64,000 nt of DNA from JALSHZ01 sp964614535 (GTDB lineage Bacteria; Pseudomonadota; Gammaproteobacteria; UWMA-0217). Positions 1 through 8,251 of this stretch are shown here, one piece after another (position 1 is the stretch's first letter; the number at the start of each line of letters is the position of its first letter). Location: NCBI GenBank assembly GCA_964614535.1, contig CAZTOZ010000013.1:1-64000 (forward strand). Direction: 5' to 3'. Under the pieces are notes generated by a model. That model worked only from the letters and a program-made list of their open reading frames with translations. It made no database searches and was not told the DNA's origin. A program made the translations under genes and the position numbers.

Positions 1-264
1 GTTTGGCTGTCCCCCGGTGATGGTGTCGTAGATCCATGCCATCTGTTTGGCGTTCAGTTTCGGTTTGCGGCCACCGCGCTTGTTGGCATCCAGCGCATCC
101 CATCCGCCGGCCCGATAGAGGGCCAGCCAGTTGAACAGGGCGCCACGGGAGATGCCGAAGCTACGGATGACTTCCTCGACGGGTACACCTTCCTGGATTT
201 TCGCAATGGCCTGACGGCGAAATTGGGTGAGTTCTTGATGGGACAGTCTTCTCAGATCGGTTTT
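1..264 (-). mobile_element. IS630-family transposase, N-terminal part, runs off the window edge
   Basis: The minus strand encodes an IS630-type N-terminal helix-turn-helix: KTDLRRLSHQELTQF is followed by SFGISRGALFNWLALYR and a basic KRGGRKPKLNAKQ linker. It stays open to base 1, so the DDE catalytic part lies outside the window. No ATG, GTG or TTG precedes the conserved start. A stop (TAA, 265-267) sits immediately upstream, inside a run of six A. An ATT codon in another frame followed by one extra A would restore MKKTDL, so the gene is either broken by a homopolymer change or uses an unusual start with slippage. Family assignment is from recalled motifs. The terminal inverted repeat could not be defined with only one end visible. 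Confidence 0.75.
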
Positions 265-440
265 TTAATGGCTGCTGATGATTCAAGCGAATTACAGTAG
301 CCAACGACTGCAAACCATTTTACACTAAATGACGATTCACCACAATGTAAAACTGTGGTCTAGCATCACTGCACTGCACGCGAATTTTGGATACAACACC
401 TCGCCGACTTAGACCACCCACCACATGCTCTACCCGTTTT

Positions 441-1829
441 TCAATCGAGCTTTTCGAAGCAGTCATCCCACTCATCTCGATTAAAAGACTTAAAAGACTC
501 TGTAGTTTGAATGAACCCTCCCACATCATTTTCATGATCGATATGGCGACCAATCCCAGCGATGGAATCATTGACAATACGCGTATCAATTCGATCACGT
601 GACCAGGGCCTTGCGCCAACATTTGATTGAATTCTTTTTAAAACCTCCTCAGACTTTATTGCCTTGAAGCCAGGGGGCCACAGCGGTGCAACTGGCAGCC
701 GCGTCATAACATCGAACTTCTCATGACTAACCTCTGCGACATCACTACCCCCCTTACCGATTAGCAAGTTATCTTCAATGTAGGTAACTACAGGACCGTA
801 CACGGAGTGAAAAAACCCCCTCTCACCACTCCTCGTATCTGGCCCCTCCCGATACACGTTGCCTACCAAAGACAGCAAACCGATCTGGGCCGGCAAGGTG
901 CCCCATTCATTTTCTACAAGGGCATAGCTCGGACCGTTTCTTTTAGGATTAAAAATATAGTTATTAGCTAGTACAGCCTGACTACCACCCTTGAACAGCG
1001 GATTACGATCAGCGTTATTGGCATAAAGATTTCCGTATATCAATACCGAGGTGACATTGTCATGTATCAGTGATCCCTTCGAGTGAGAACCAAGTGAGTG
1101 AGTTGAATTATTGAGACCTTCAGCGATGATATTGTTACTGAACGTGACATGGTGGGAGGTATTCCTCCTCCACTCCCGAGCCGACTTGCCTTCGAAACGA
1201 GGGCCGGACGCACTCAAATTCTCATCGATTGCCCAGGTGATTGAACAATGGTCAATAATAACATTACTTGCAGCCTCAAGAGATATTCCGTCCGGCTCCC
1301 AACCTTTGCCATGCTTACCCTGTCCCGGGCGAACCCTGATATGCTGGATAACCACGTCATGTGTAGACACCTCGATCCCACCGTCAATAAATGTTATCCC
1401 TGGCTCAGGAGCTGTCTGACCTGCAATAGTAAGATAGGGCTGGTCGATTACCAGATTATGCTTCTTGAGATTGATCGTACCACCCACCTCGAAAACGATA
1501 ACTCGTGGCCCTTTTTCATGTATGGCAGCAGATATTGAACCTGGACCTTCAACTGCAAGAGTCGTCACCTTTATTATTCTGCCACCTAGCCCCCCAACCA
1601 CATCAGAAGTCCAACCGACTTGAAAACCACAGGTTTTTTTTGCGGCCTTCTCGGTGGGATCAGCGCCCCCTTCGTCCTGCACCATACCATTCTCAGGATT
1701 ATAATCGGTGGCTCCCGCGTGGGCTGTCGGCGCCTGAACACCGGCCTCCCCACAGCCTTCTACCAAGCCACCAAACGATACCACCACCAGAAGCAGCACC
1801 ATCGGCATGTTACTTACCAATATCCTCAT
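441..1829 (-). CDS. Secreted pectate-lyase-like parallel beta-helix lipoprotein
   Basis: This is a 462-residue protein. An N-terminal hydrophobic segment ends in VEGC near residue 26, a plausible lipobox, so an exported lipoprotein is likely. The body has repeated short beta-helix rungs and the family-like segments GPRVIVFEVGGTI, DHCSITWAIDENLS, HVTFSNNIIAEGL and YGNLYANNADRNPL, as in polysaccharide lyase family 1. Such enzymes cleave polygalacturonate or similar uronate polymers by beta-elimination, but the substrate here is unknown. Start chosen at 1829 because GAGGCG precedes it at suitable spacing; M8 is an alternative. The gene stands alone between IS630-derived sequences on both sides and is less GC-rich than the housekeeping genes, which suggests horizontal acquisition. 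Confidence 0.8.
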   Translation of the reverse strand: MRILVSNMPMVLLLVVVSFGGLVEGCGEAGVQAPTAHAGATDYNPENGMVQDEGGADPTEKAAKKTCGFQVGWTSDVVGGLGGRIIKVTTLAVEGPGSISAAIHEKGPRVIVFEVGGTINLKKHNLVIDQPYLTIAGQTAPEPGITFIDGGIEVSTHDVVIQHIRVRPGQGKHGKGWEPDGISLEAASNVIIDHCSITWAIDENLSASGPRFEGKSAREWRRNTSHHVTFSNNIIAEGLNNSTHSLGSHSKGSLIHDNVTSVLIYGNLYANNADRNPLFKGGSQAVLANNYIFNPKRNGPSYALVENEWGTLPAQIGLLSLVGNVYREGPDTRSGERGFFHSVYGPVVTYIEDNLLIGKGGSDVAEVSHEKFDVMTRLPVAPLWPPGFKAIKSEEVLKRIQSNVGARPWSRDRIDTRIVNDSIAGIGRHIDHENDVGGFIQTTESFKSFNRDEWDDCFEKLD

Positions 1830-1839
1830 TAACTACGCC

Positions 1840-2150
1840 TCATACTTGCGCATAGGTATAGCGCCTTATTAAGTATATTCCGCAGACTATCCGATGGATT
1901 TTCTGCAAACTCCGCGTGGTGTGATCAACAGCGCCGGCCCGAGTCAGCGTATTCAGCACAATGATCTTTCCAGTTCCAATATTGACATATGCCCGAACCT
2001 GCTCATCGGGCTCAGCTCTGGCGAATTGGGTGACAGGAAAAAAACTGTTCGATCATGTCGGTGTTCTCCGGCATCCATTGCTTCACAAGCTCCCGCGTGT
2101 GCACGTGGCGCCATCGACAAACTAGAGTATCTTTCAATTGAGGCTGCGGC
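1840..2150 (-). pseudogene. Decayed IS630-family transposase C-terminus
   Basis: Reading the minus strand across three frames recovers an IS630 C-terminal signature. HVHTRELVKQW gives way, after a frameshift, to FFLSPNSPELSP, and after another to DEQVRAYVN, then a tail TRSLQKIHRIVCGIYLI ending at a TGA (1840-1842). Intact relatives read roughly HPVHRSKLVKxW ... FFLPxYSPELNPDEQVW ... SLQKxPxxVRxFF. At least two frameshifts are needed, so it cannot encode a working enzyme. The stop codon is part of the GAGGCG element used as the likely ribosome binding site of the downstream pectate-lyase gene. The upper boundary is approximate. Confidence 0.65.
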
Positions 2151-2734
2151 TCAGGCGCCTAGGGAACACATCCAAAGATGTCGACAATTACTCGACCACC
2201 CATGATCGAAAACTAAAAACATTTCTTGGATTTACTGGTACCTTTTCTTGCATTTCATGCCGAGAAATAGTCGCCGACGAGTCGTTCTCACTGACGAACT
2301 TTGTACCCTTCAGCACCCACACTCCGCGTAAACATACCCGCCGCGCTTTCTCTTCCTGAAATATCGCGATCCCGTCTCTCCCCTTCTACAACCGAATGCC
2401 TTCCCCCACCCTCAACAACTACTAACTCCAACCCTCTTTAAGCCGGTAGAGCGGCGCCCCCTCGCCAACACAACTAGCTTCTAAAACATCCTGCATCGAA
2501 TGCGCTTCACCCCAGGCTCTTGGTCGAGGTCTCCCAATAATGCCACCATAGGAACCGTATATCCTAGCTCAGTCGTCCGACATCCACATATGAAGGAGAT
2601 CACAGAATACCCGCTTTTTTGCTCAGGCAATTGAAGGTTGCCTCACTCCCTCCCCTCCAACCGTCTGTCTGGTCGGATATCACCCCACAGATGCGGGATC
2701 CTGACAGAAAGGGCGACTTGAGGAGAAAATTCGT

Positions 2735-2935
2735 GGTTCAATGGAGCTCAAGAGGCGGCGCCAAACGAGATGTCGCCATCGAGCCACCAGAGCATCCGGG
2801 AGGTTGCAAAACAGGAAGGGATCTCGGAGCCCACGCTATAAGTCGGGCCGATCCCCGAACCCATCGAGATGCGCGAGGACAAAGGAAACGAATGAACGAC
2901 CTCAGGCGGCCTGGTCGGCCAAGTTGATATCGGCG
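2735..2935 (+). pseudogene. Decayed transposase helix-turn-helix fragment
   Basis: In one forward frame from the ATG at 2770 the sequence reads SSHQSIREVAKQEGISEPTLY and then stops at TAA 2839-2841. This resembles the N-terminal HTH of transposases that read ...SVxEVAxExGIxxATLYxWR. A one-base shift after the stop gives YKSGRSPNP and later ERPQAAWSAK, which resembles the WSAxDKF segment that follows in the same proteins. No catalytic domain follows. The call is from motif memory only; the exact IS family was not determined. Confidence 0.45.
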
Positions 2936-3309
2936 AAATCCGGACCTCTCAATCCGCTCAAGATCAGACGCCTTGGGTCGGTTTTGGTGGCCATGGACGC
3001 TGCCTCACTGATGTTGTCGATAATAGCCGAGGCGACTTGGGGAATTTCAGATATTTCCGTTCTGATCGCCCGGCCCGCTACCCGTCGGTGAGGTCCTATC
3101 GGTACTTCAGCCGATTGAGAACCCTTCAGGCACGCTACCGCCCTGCCGAACCACTCTGGAACAACATGGAGACACGTGACATTGATTGTTGTTACCCAGC
3201 GAAGCAGTGCAATTGACCACAGTCCAGCACCTTCGAGTTCGGGCGCACCAGCCACCCCCAACCCAGTCGCCAAAAAAGCGGTGACGTAATACGAAAGGAG
3301 TGTAAGCAA
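2902..3309 (-). CDS. Hypothetical frame, possibly a gene fragment
   Basis: A 135-codon open frame with a hydrophobic N-terminus and a more hydrophilic C-terminal half containing EISEIPQVASAIIDNISEAA. The second half has protein-like composition, while the first half looks like chance coding. I recognise no family. It overlaps the end of the decayed transposase piece on the other strand and lies in a debris region. It may be the tail of a disrupted gene or not a gene at all. Confidence 0.2.
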   Translation of the reverse strand: MLTLLSYYVTAFLATGLGVAGAPELEGAGLWSIALLRWVTTINVTCLHVVPEWFGRAVACLKGSQSAEVPIGPHRRVAGRAIRTEISEIPQVASAIIDNISEAASMATKTDPRRLILSGLRGPDFADINLADQAA

Positions 3310-3623
3310 TTACCTGACCGGCGGGCGTGATTTTGGTCTCACCGTGACAGCTGGCTTGTTTTGATAGGCGAGCGCGCCAGAATGCGGAATAACGCCAGGG
3401 ATCACCGCCCCATACGCGCAAGAGTGGCCATTCAGGATGGCATTGGTAGCATCCAAGACATAATAAAACTGATCAATGCGCTAGCTAGTTGGTTAAGGCA
3501 GACCTGCCCCCCTTTATCGAAAGGCAGGAGATACGTACAGTCAGGCAAGCATCTCTGTCGACCGTCAAGCTCTGCTCATCAGAGACTCCTCTCGATCGGT
3601 TTGGCCGATAGACAAGCTCAAGG

Positions 3624-4640
3624 TCAGGCATCTGACTCGCCATAGTAATCAAGATACCACTCAACAAACTTTTGCACGCCATCCTCAAGCTCGGTTTCCG
3701 GCTTATACCCTACATCCGTTATAAGGTCTTCTACATCGGCATAGGTGTCCAGCACGTCACCGGGTTGTAGTGGCAGGAGGTTTTTCTCTGCCTTTTTTCC
3801 CAGTGACTGTTCCAGCGCTTCGATATATTTCATCAGTTCGATGGGCTGCTGGTTGCCTATGTTGTAGACCCGCCAGGGTGCTGTACTGCTGCCGGGGTCG
3901 GGGTTTTCACCCGACCATTCGGGATTGGGGGCGGCGGGCTTGTCTAGCACACGAACGACACCTTCGACGATGTCATCGATATAGGTGAAGTCACGGCGGT
4001 GGTTGCCATAGTTGTAAACATCGATAGGTTCTCCCGCGATGATCTTCTGGGTGAACTTGAACATCGCCATGTCAGGGCGGCTCCAGGGGCCGTAGACAGT
4101 GAAAAATCGCAGCCCTGTGGTTGGTATACCGTAAAGATGCGAATAAGTATGAGCCATCAACTCATTGGATTTCTTGGAGGCAGCATAGAGGCTCAGCGGA
4201 TGATCGACGTTGTCATGAATGGAGAACGGCATGCTTCGATTGGCGCCATAGACCGAACTCGATGAAGCGTATACCAAATGCTTGACATTGTTGTGGCGGC
4301 AACCTTCCAGCAGGTGGGCAAAACCCAGAATGTTGCTGTCGATGTAAGCCAAGGGGTTTTCCAGCGAATAGCGCACGCCTGCCTGCGCGGCCAGGTTGAC
4401 GACAGCATCAAACTGCTCATCGGCAAACAGTGCCTCGATGGCCTGGCGGTCGGCGAGATCTGTTTTGACGAAGGTAAAGTTCCGGTGGGGTTTCAGCAGA
4501 TCCAGCCGAGCTTCTTTGAGTGATACGTCATAGTAGTCGTTGAGAATATCCAAACCAACAACGATATCCCCACGGTCAAGCAGCCGCTGACTGAGCGCAG
4601 CGCCTATGAATCCGGCTGCACCGGTTACCAATACCTTCAT
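3624..4640 (-). CDS. NAD-dependent epimerase, UDP-glucuronate 4-epimerase type
   Basis: This 338-residue extended short-chain dehydrogenase has the NAD-binding GAAGFIG motif at residues 7-13, a YASSSSVYG segment supplying the catalytic serine, and a SLYAASKKSNE segment with the YxxxK pair. Its length and FRFTVYGPWSRPDMA-like region match enzymes interconverting UDP-glucuronate and UDP-galacturonate for capsule, LPS or exopolysaccharide synthesis; other UDP-sugars are possible. Start set at 4640, where MKVLVTGAAGFIG begins; a longer in-frame start at 4688 adds 16 residues not typical of the family. No glycosyltransferase neighbours are present. The 3' side is debris and the 5' side is a repeat-bearing spacer. 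Confidence 0.9.
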   Translation of the reverse strand: MKVLVTGAAGFIGAALSQRLLDRGDIVVGLDILNDYYDVSLKEARLDLLKPHRNFTFVKTDLADRQAIEALFADEQFDAVVNLAAQAGVRYSLENPLAYIDSNILGFAHLLEGCRHNNVKHLVYASSSSVYGANRSMPFSIHDNVDHPLSLYAASKKSNELMAHTYSHLYGIPTTGLRFFTVYGPWSRPDMAMFKFTQKIIAGEPIDVYNYGNHRRDFTYIDDIVEGVVRVLDKPAAPNPEWSGENPDPGSSTAPWRVYNIGNQQPIELMKYIEALEQSLGKKAEKNLLPLQPGDVLDTYADVEDLITDVGYKPETELEDGVQKFVEWYLDYYGESDA

Positions 4641-5341
4641 TATTCTTACCCGTTGGATTCGATAGAAACTGGGGCTGTAGGATGTCATTGGGGGCTACCA
4701 CGAAAACAGGAACTGGATCACAGCTAAGGGAGCTACTTCAATCTGGCCCCAAGAGTTTCATCATTACACGGCTTTTCTCCCCGGCCCTCTCCCTGGGAGG
4801 GCGAGGAGAATACACGGCCTCAATAGTGGGGTTGTCCCCTGCCCTTCCTGGCTCTACAGGCTGCGCCGGTATTCCTGGAATAGGGCAATGCCAGCCTATA
4901 GGCAATTGCTGTTCGACTGGGTAGGGCACACGGTAGCTTTGGTGTTCCCGACTTCATGCGCCGGACAGGTGCATCGGCAATAATCTGGCGACTGAGGAAG
5001 ACCATTTCGGGAGATTGCTTCGCTGCGCTCGCAATGACGAGTTCCGTCGTTGCGAGGAGCGCAACGACATATGACAACCTCCGGCTACGGAGCACCCCGT
5101 CATCGCGAGCGGAGCGTGGTGATCTCCTACTGTGGAGCACTGGTCCGGGAGATTGCTTCGCTTTCACTCGCAATGACGGGTACCGATGCATTCCGGCCGC
5201 TTCCCGGCGCCGTGCCGATCGGGCTCCAGATCCACTCCCCCTTCATTTTCTACGGCACAAATGCGCCGTATTTCCCTTTTTCCGACGGCCTCTGACGATA
5301 GACTTCGCCGCACGTTCAGTACATTTCAAGGAAGAAACATC
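4641..5341. other. 700-base intergenic region with palindromes and dispersed repeats
   Basis: No convincing gene is present. The region contains a short palindromic stretch around 4786-4808 (CCTCTCCCTGGGAGGG), four related repeat units at 5010-5180 listed separately, and a weak hairpin plus T-rich run near 5251-5285 (TACGGC...GCCGTA). Short open frames here mostly run across the repeats and show no domains. Confidence 0.6.
5010..5180. repeat. Cluster of four dispersed-type palindromic repeat units
   Basis: Two direct copies begin GGAGATTGCTTCGCT and end CTCGCAATGACG (5010-5040 and 5147-5180). Two inverted, diverged copies lie between them (5045-5068, CGTCGTTGCGAGGAGCGCA, and 5098-5127, CGTCATCGCGAGCGGAGCG). 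Each unit is itself partly palindromic, with GCTTCGCT pairing against AGCGAGC-like sequence. Units of this kind occur in many bacterial genomes as dispersed intergenic repeats. They are non-coding and may fold into hairpins in transcripts that read through the epimerase-comEA gap. Confidence 0.75.
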
Positions 5342-5614
5342 ATGAAACTGCTCAATACCATCGCCATTGTCTGCATGCTGTTCTTCACCGGTATCGCCGG
5401 TGCGAACGAGATCGACATCAACACCAGCGATGCCGCCACCATCGCCGCCGGCCTTCAGGGCATCGGGATGAAGAAGGCGGAGGCGATCGTGGCCTATCGG
5501 AAGAGCAACGGCCCATTCACCTCGGTCGACGAGCTGACCAACGTCCGTGGCATCGGTGAGAAGACGCTGGCGAAGATCAAGGATCGGATCACGCTGACCT
5601 CACCCAGCCAGTAA
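5342..5614 (+). CDS. ComEA-like secreted helix-hairpin-helix protein
   Basis: A 90-residue protein with a signal peptide (MKLLNTIAIVCMLFFTGIAGA) and a mature part made almost entirely of a double helix-hairpin-helix domain: INTSDAATIAAGLQGIGMKKAEAIVAYR, then LTNVRGIGEKTLAKI. This matches the DNA-binding domain of ComEA/YbaV-type periplasmic proteins, which bind incoming DNA during natural transformation. The function is inferred from the family, although type IV pilus genes elsewhere in the window fit competence. A GGAAGAAA sequence precedes the ATG. Downstream it converges on rfaH. Confidence 0.88.
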   Translation: MKLLNTIAIVCMLFFTGIAGANEIDINTSDAATIAAGLQGIGMKKAEAIVAYRKSNGPFTSVDELTNVRGIGEKTLAKIKDRITLTSPSQ

Positions 5615-5622
5615 TGCCATTC

Positions 5623-5649
5623 GTTGCCGTCGGCCGGGCCGGCGGCAAC
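5623..5649. terminator. Hairpin between convergent comEA-like and rfaH genes
   Basis: GTTGCCGTCGGCC and GGCCGGCGGCAAC form a 13-bp stem with one G-T pair and a one-base loop, filling the 37-base gap between the two convergent stop codons. It lacks a clear T run, so it may act as a weak bidirectional terminator or protect the 3' ends. Confidence 0.5.
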
Positions 5650-5651
5650 AA

Positions 5652-6170
5652 TCACGCGCTCTCGGGGACCAGAAAGTCGGGGTCGACCTCCACCACGCTC
5701 TCCCGCCCCAGCAGGCTCAACAGCACCATGACCCGCTCTTCGCCGCTGTCTTTTTGCACGATGGCGGACAGCCCCTTGAGCGCACCGTCGATGACGGCCA
5801 CCTTCTGCCCTTTCTCGAACGTCGGGCGCTGCTTGGTCAGGCCGAGCAGTTCGTCCTGGCCGACGATCAGGGCGCGTACCAGGTCGGTCGGCACCTGGGC
5901 CGGGTATTCACCGAAGCGGACGAGTTCATGGACACCCCGGGTGGAGCGGATCGGTGCGAAGTTGTCCTCGAACATGGCGAGGCGAATGAAGAGATACCGG
6001 GGGAACAGCGGTTCGATGCGATTGGTCCACTTGTTGCGGATCCGCTTCTTCACCTTGATGAGCGGAAGAAAGACCTCATACCCCTGACGTTCCAGATGCT
6101 GCCGCGCCTCCTTCTCCTGGCGTGGCTTGGTGTGTACGGCGTACCAGTTGGCCGAGCGTTTGTTACCCAT
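5652..6170 (-). CDS. rfaH: Transcription antiterminator RfaH (NusG paralogue)
   Basis: This 172-residue protein starts NWYAVHTKPRQEKEA, the NusG N-terminal domain that contacts RNA polymerase, and continues with FPRYLFIRL and a C-terminal KOW-like domain (KGQKVAVIDGALKGLSAIV). The RNKWTNRIEPLFPRYLF segment is RfaH-like rather than housekeeping NusG. RfaH suppresses pausing and Rho termination in long operons for LPS, capsule or similar surface products that carry an ops site; no such operon or ops element was identified here. A GGGGAG element precedes the ATG. It is divergent from prfB. Confidence 0.87.
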   Translation of the reverse strand: MGNKRSANWYAVHTKPRQEKEARQHLERQGYEVFLPLIKVKKRIRNKWTNRIEPLFPRYLFIRLAMFEDNFAPIRSTRGVHELVRFGEYPAQVPTDLVRALIVGQDELLGLTKQRPTFEKGQKVAVIDGALKGLSAIVQKDSGEERVMVLLSLLGRESVVEVDPDFLVPESA

Positions 6171-6362
6171 GATGGCTCCCCACTACTTTGTTGTGATTGG
6201 TGACTCGGCGTAGTGTAGGAAAATGACCGACGGACGGGCGTGAAATCCGTCCCACGACGACAAAAGGCGGCACACGGACGACAGGCGGCACCGCCGCGCC
6301 GGCATGGCGCCACTGACGCGAAGGCGCTAGAATTCCGCGCTCTGCCGCAAGCGTACAATCTC

Positions 6363-7458
6363 ATGGAACTCAATCCACTCTACAACAAGATCAACGACCT
6401 CCAGGCTCGTCTCGAGAGCCTTAGGGGGTATCTTTGACTTTGCCGAGAAGCAGGAACGGCTCGAAGAGGTAAGCCGGGAGCTGGAAGACCCGGACATCTG
6501 GAACGATCCGGAAAAGGCGCAGGCCCTGGGGCAGGAGCGCGCGCGGCTGGAAAGCGTGGTGCACACGATCACGAAACTCCAATCGGGCCTGCAGGACGCC
6601 GGCGAATACCTCGCCATGGCCGAGGAGGAGAACGACGCCGACACCGTCACCGCCGTCGAGGCCGACCTGGCCGGCTTTGAACAGGAGGTGGCGGCGCTGG
6701 AATTCCGCCGCATGTTCTCCGGCGAGATGGACGAGAAGAACGCCTATCTCGACATCCAGGCTGGCTCCGGTGGCACCGAAGCCCAGGACTGGGCCGAGAT
6801 GCTGCTGCGAATGTATCTGCGCTGGGGCGAGCGCCACGGCTTCGAGACGCAGCTGATGGAGGTCTCCCCCGGCGAGGTGGCCGGCATCAAAAGCGCCACG
6901 GTCTATTTCAAGGGGGACTACGCCTTTGGCTGGCTGCGCACCGAGATCGGCGTCCACCGGCTGGTCCGCAAATCCCCCTTCGACTCGGGCAACCGTCGCC
7001 ACACCTCGTTCGCCGCGGTATTCGTCTCGCCCGAGGTGGACGACGACATCGAGATCGAAATCAACCCGGCGGATCTGCGCATCGACGTCTATCGCGCCTC
7101 CGGCGCCGGCGGACAGCACGTCAACAAGACCGAATCGGCGGTGCGCATCACCCACCTCCCCACCAACACCGTGGTGCAGTGCCAAAACGGCCGCTCCCAG
7201 CACCAGAACAAAGACCACGCCATGAAACAGCTCAAGGCCAAGCTTTACGAGCTGGAGGTCCAGAAGCGCAACGCCGAACAGCAAGCGCTGGAGGAGAGCA
7301 AGTCGGACATCGGCTGGGGCAGCCAGATCCGCTCCTACGTGCTGGACCAGTCGCGCATCAAGGATCTTCGCACCGGGGTGGAAACCGGCAACACCCAGGC
7401 GGTGCTGGACGGCGACCTCGACCCGTTCATCGAAGCCAGCCTGAAATCGGGGTTGTGA
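6363..7458 (+). CDS. prfB: Peptide chain release factor 2, with programmed +1 frameshift
   Basis: Release factor 2 recognises UGA and UAA stops and triggers peptide release. The first 24 codons (from MELNPLYNKI) run into an in-frame TGA at 6435-6437. A +1 shift after CTT at 6432-6434 joins DFAEKQERLEEV and gives a 364-residue product, the usual RF2 length. The anticodon-like SPF motif is present (KSPFDSG), and the catalytic GGQ lies at residues 249-251 (GAGGQHVNKTESAVR). lysS, which often follows prfB, is absent; a tRNA-Lys gene on the other strand comes next. Confidence 0.97.
6423..6438 (+). promoter_or_regulatory. prfB: RF2 autoregulatory frameshift site
   Basis: AGGGGGTATCTTTGAC matches the classical RF2 recoding site: an internal Shine-Dalgarno AGGGGG, a three-base spacer, the slippery CUU, the UGA stop and a following C. 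When RF2 is scarce the ribosome slips +1 and makes more RF2, a well-established feedback loop. Confidence 0.97.
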
Positions 7459-7584
7459 CGCATCGGCCAAGAAGCATCACGACATCGCGCGCAAGGCCGG
7501 GCATCGACACAACAGAGGAATGCCATCCCGCGTGCATCAGGGCGCAAAAAGCAGCGATACAACGGGGAACGAGGGGAGGAAAAA

Positions 7585-7660
7585 TGGTGGGTCGTGAGCG
7601 ATTCGAACGCTCGACCATCGCATTAAAAGTGCGGTGCTCTACCAGCTGAGCTAACGACCC
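7585..7660 (-). tRNA. tRNA-Lys (anticodon UUU)
   Basis: A 76-base cloverleaf is encoded on the minus strand. It starts GGGTCGTTAGCTCAG, has CTTTTAA as the anticodon loop (anticodon TTT), GTTCGAATC as the T arm, and ends CGACCC-A-CCA. The acceptor stem GGGTCGT/ACGACCC pairs fully, and the CCA is encoded at 7585-7587. A strong promoter lies just upstream. It is a single-gene unit between prfB and an uncharacterised gene. Confidence 0.97.
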
Positions 7661-7678
7661 GTCGTGAAAGAGGGCGTA

Positions 7679-7706
7679 ATAATACACGCTCCGAAAAAAT
7701 TGACAA
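7679..7706 (-). promoter_or_regulatory. Sigma70 promoter of tRNA-Lys
   Basis: On the minus strand, TTGTCA (7701-7706) is followed by a 16-base spacer and TATTAT (7679-7684), then a TACGCCC discriminator. The mature tRNA begins 18 bases after the -10 hexamer. The C-rich discriminator fits stringently controlled stable-RNA promoters, by analogy. Confidence 0.75.
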
Positions 7707-7777
7707 CCCCCACCCCATCGATCCGCATTGTTCCCCACAGGCCGGTGACACACCCCACCGGGCGACGGACACTCGCA

Positions 7778-8251
7778 CTATTCGGGCAGCCGATTCTTGG
7801 CCTCCGGCTGCCCAGCCAGCAGCGCGCCCAGCGCCTGTTGCGACACCGCCTCGACCCGTTCGCGGCTGAGCCGGCGCTCGCAATAGAGCAGCGTCTCCAA
7901 CAGCCTGCCATCCTGATAGAGCACGTCCTCATCCCGCGGCTGGAAAGGCCGGTCAACGCTGACACGGGCGATCTGACCCATGTTGATGCCACGGCCATCG
8001 TCGAGCAACAGCAGATGGGGATAGAGCCCCCGCGCCGGATCGGGGCGGGGGAAGTCGATGACGGCCAGCAGCTCGAAGGCACGGTTCTCCATCGTCACCG
8101 AGAGGTTGATCTCGCTGCTGCGCACCTCGGCCAGATAGACCGGCCGGCCCACCGCCGCCCGCAGACGCTCGATCTGCCGCCAATAGTCTCCACCGGGCCA
8201 GACCTCACCGCTGGAACCGCCGGAAGCGACGCTGGACAACGGCCCACTCAC
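7778..8251 (-). CDS. Uncharacterised protein coupled to the GcvR-like gene
   Basis: This 157-residue protein has no family I recognise. It has no signal peptide or membrane segment. A middle stretch (ENRAFELLAVIDFPRP, LYPHLLLLDDGRGINMGQIARVS) looks like a small alpha/beta fold, and the C-terminus is helical (DGRLLETLLYCERRLSRE). It begins with GTG overlapping the TGA of the upstream ACT-domain gene (GTGA), so translation is probably coupled and the two may share a role. The function cannot be given. Confidence 0.6.
   Translation of the reverse strand: MSGPLSSVASGGSSGEVWPGGDYWRQIERLRAAVGRPVYLAEVRSSEINLSVTMENRAFELLAVIDFPRPDPARGLYPHLLLLDDGRGINMGQIARVSVDRPFQPRDEDVLYQDGRLLETLLYCERRLSRERVEAVSQQALGALLAGQPEAKNRLPE

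Larger units (their letters stand above)
2151..3623. other. Gene-poor debris region between mobile-element remnants and the epimerase
   Basis: About 1.5 kb carries no convincing intact gene. The short open frames on both strands lack recognisable domains, and none has a convincing start signal. One recognisable piece, a transposase helix-turn-helix fragment, is listed separately, as is one minus-strand frame (2902-3309) whose 3' half looks protein-like. The base composition is visibly less GC-rich than the rest of the window. The picture fits the decayed remains of several insertions. Confidence 0.6.

Noticed and set aside
320..622. A 100-codon minus-strand frame overlapping the 3' end of the pectate-lyase gene
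   Set aside because: It overlaps the better-supported lyase frame on the same strand and has no recognisable domain.
6300..6362. Candidate prfB promoter with TAGAAT as the -10 box (6328-6333)
   Set aside because: No acceptable -35 box at 16-18 bases, so not listed as a feature.
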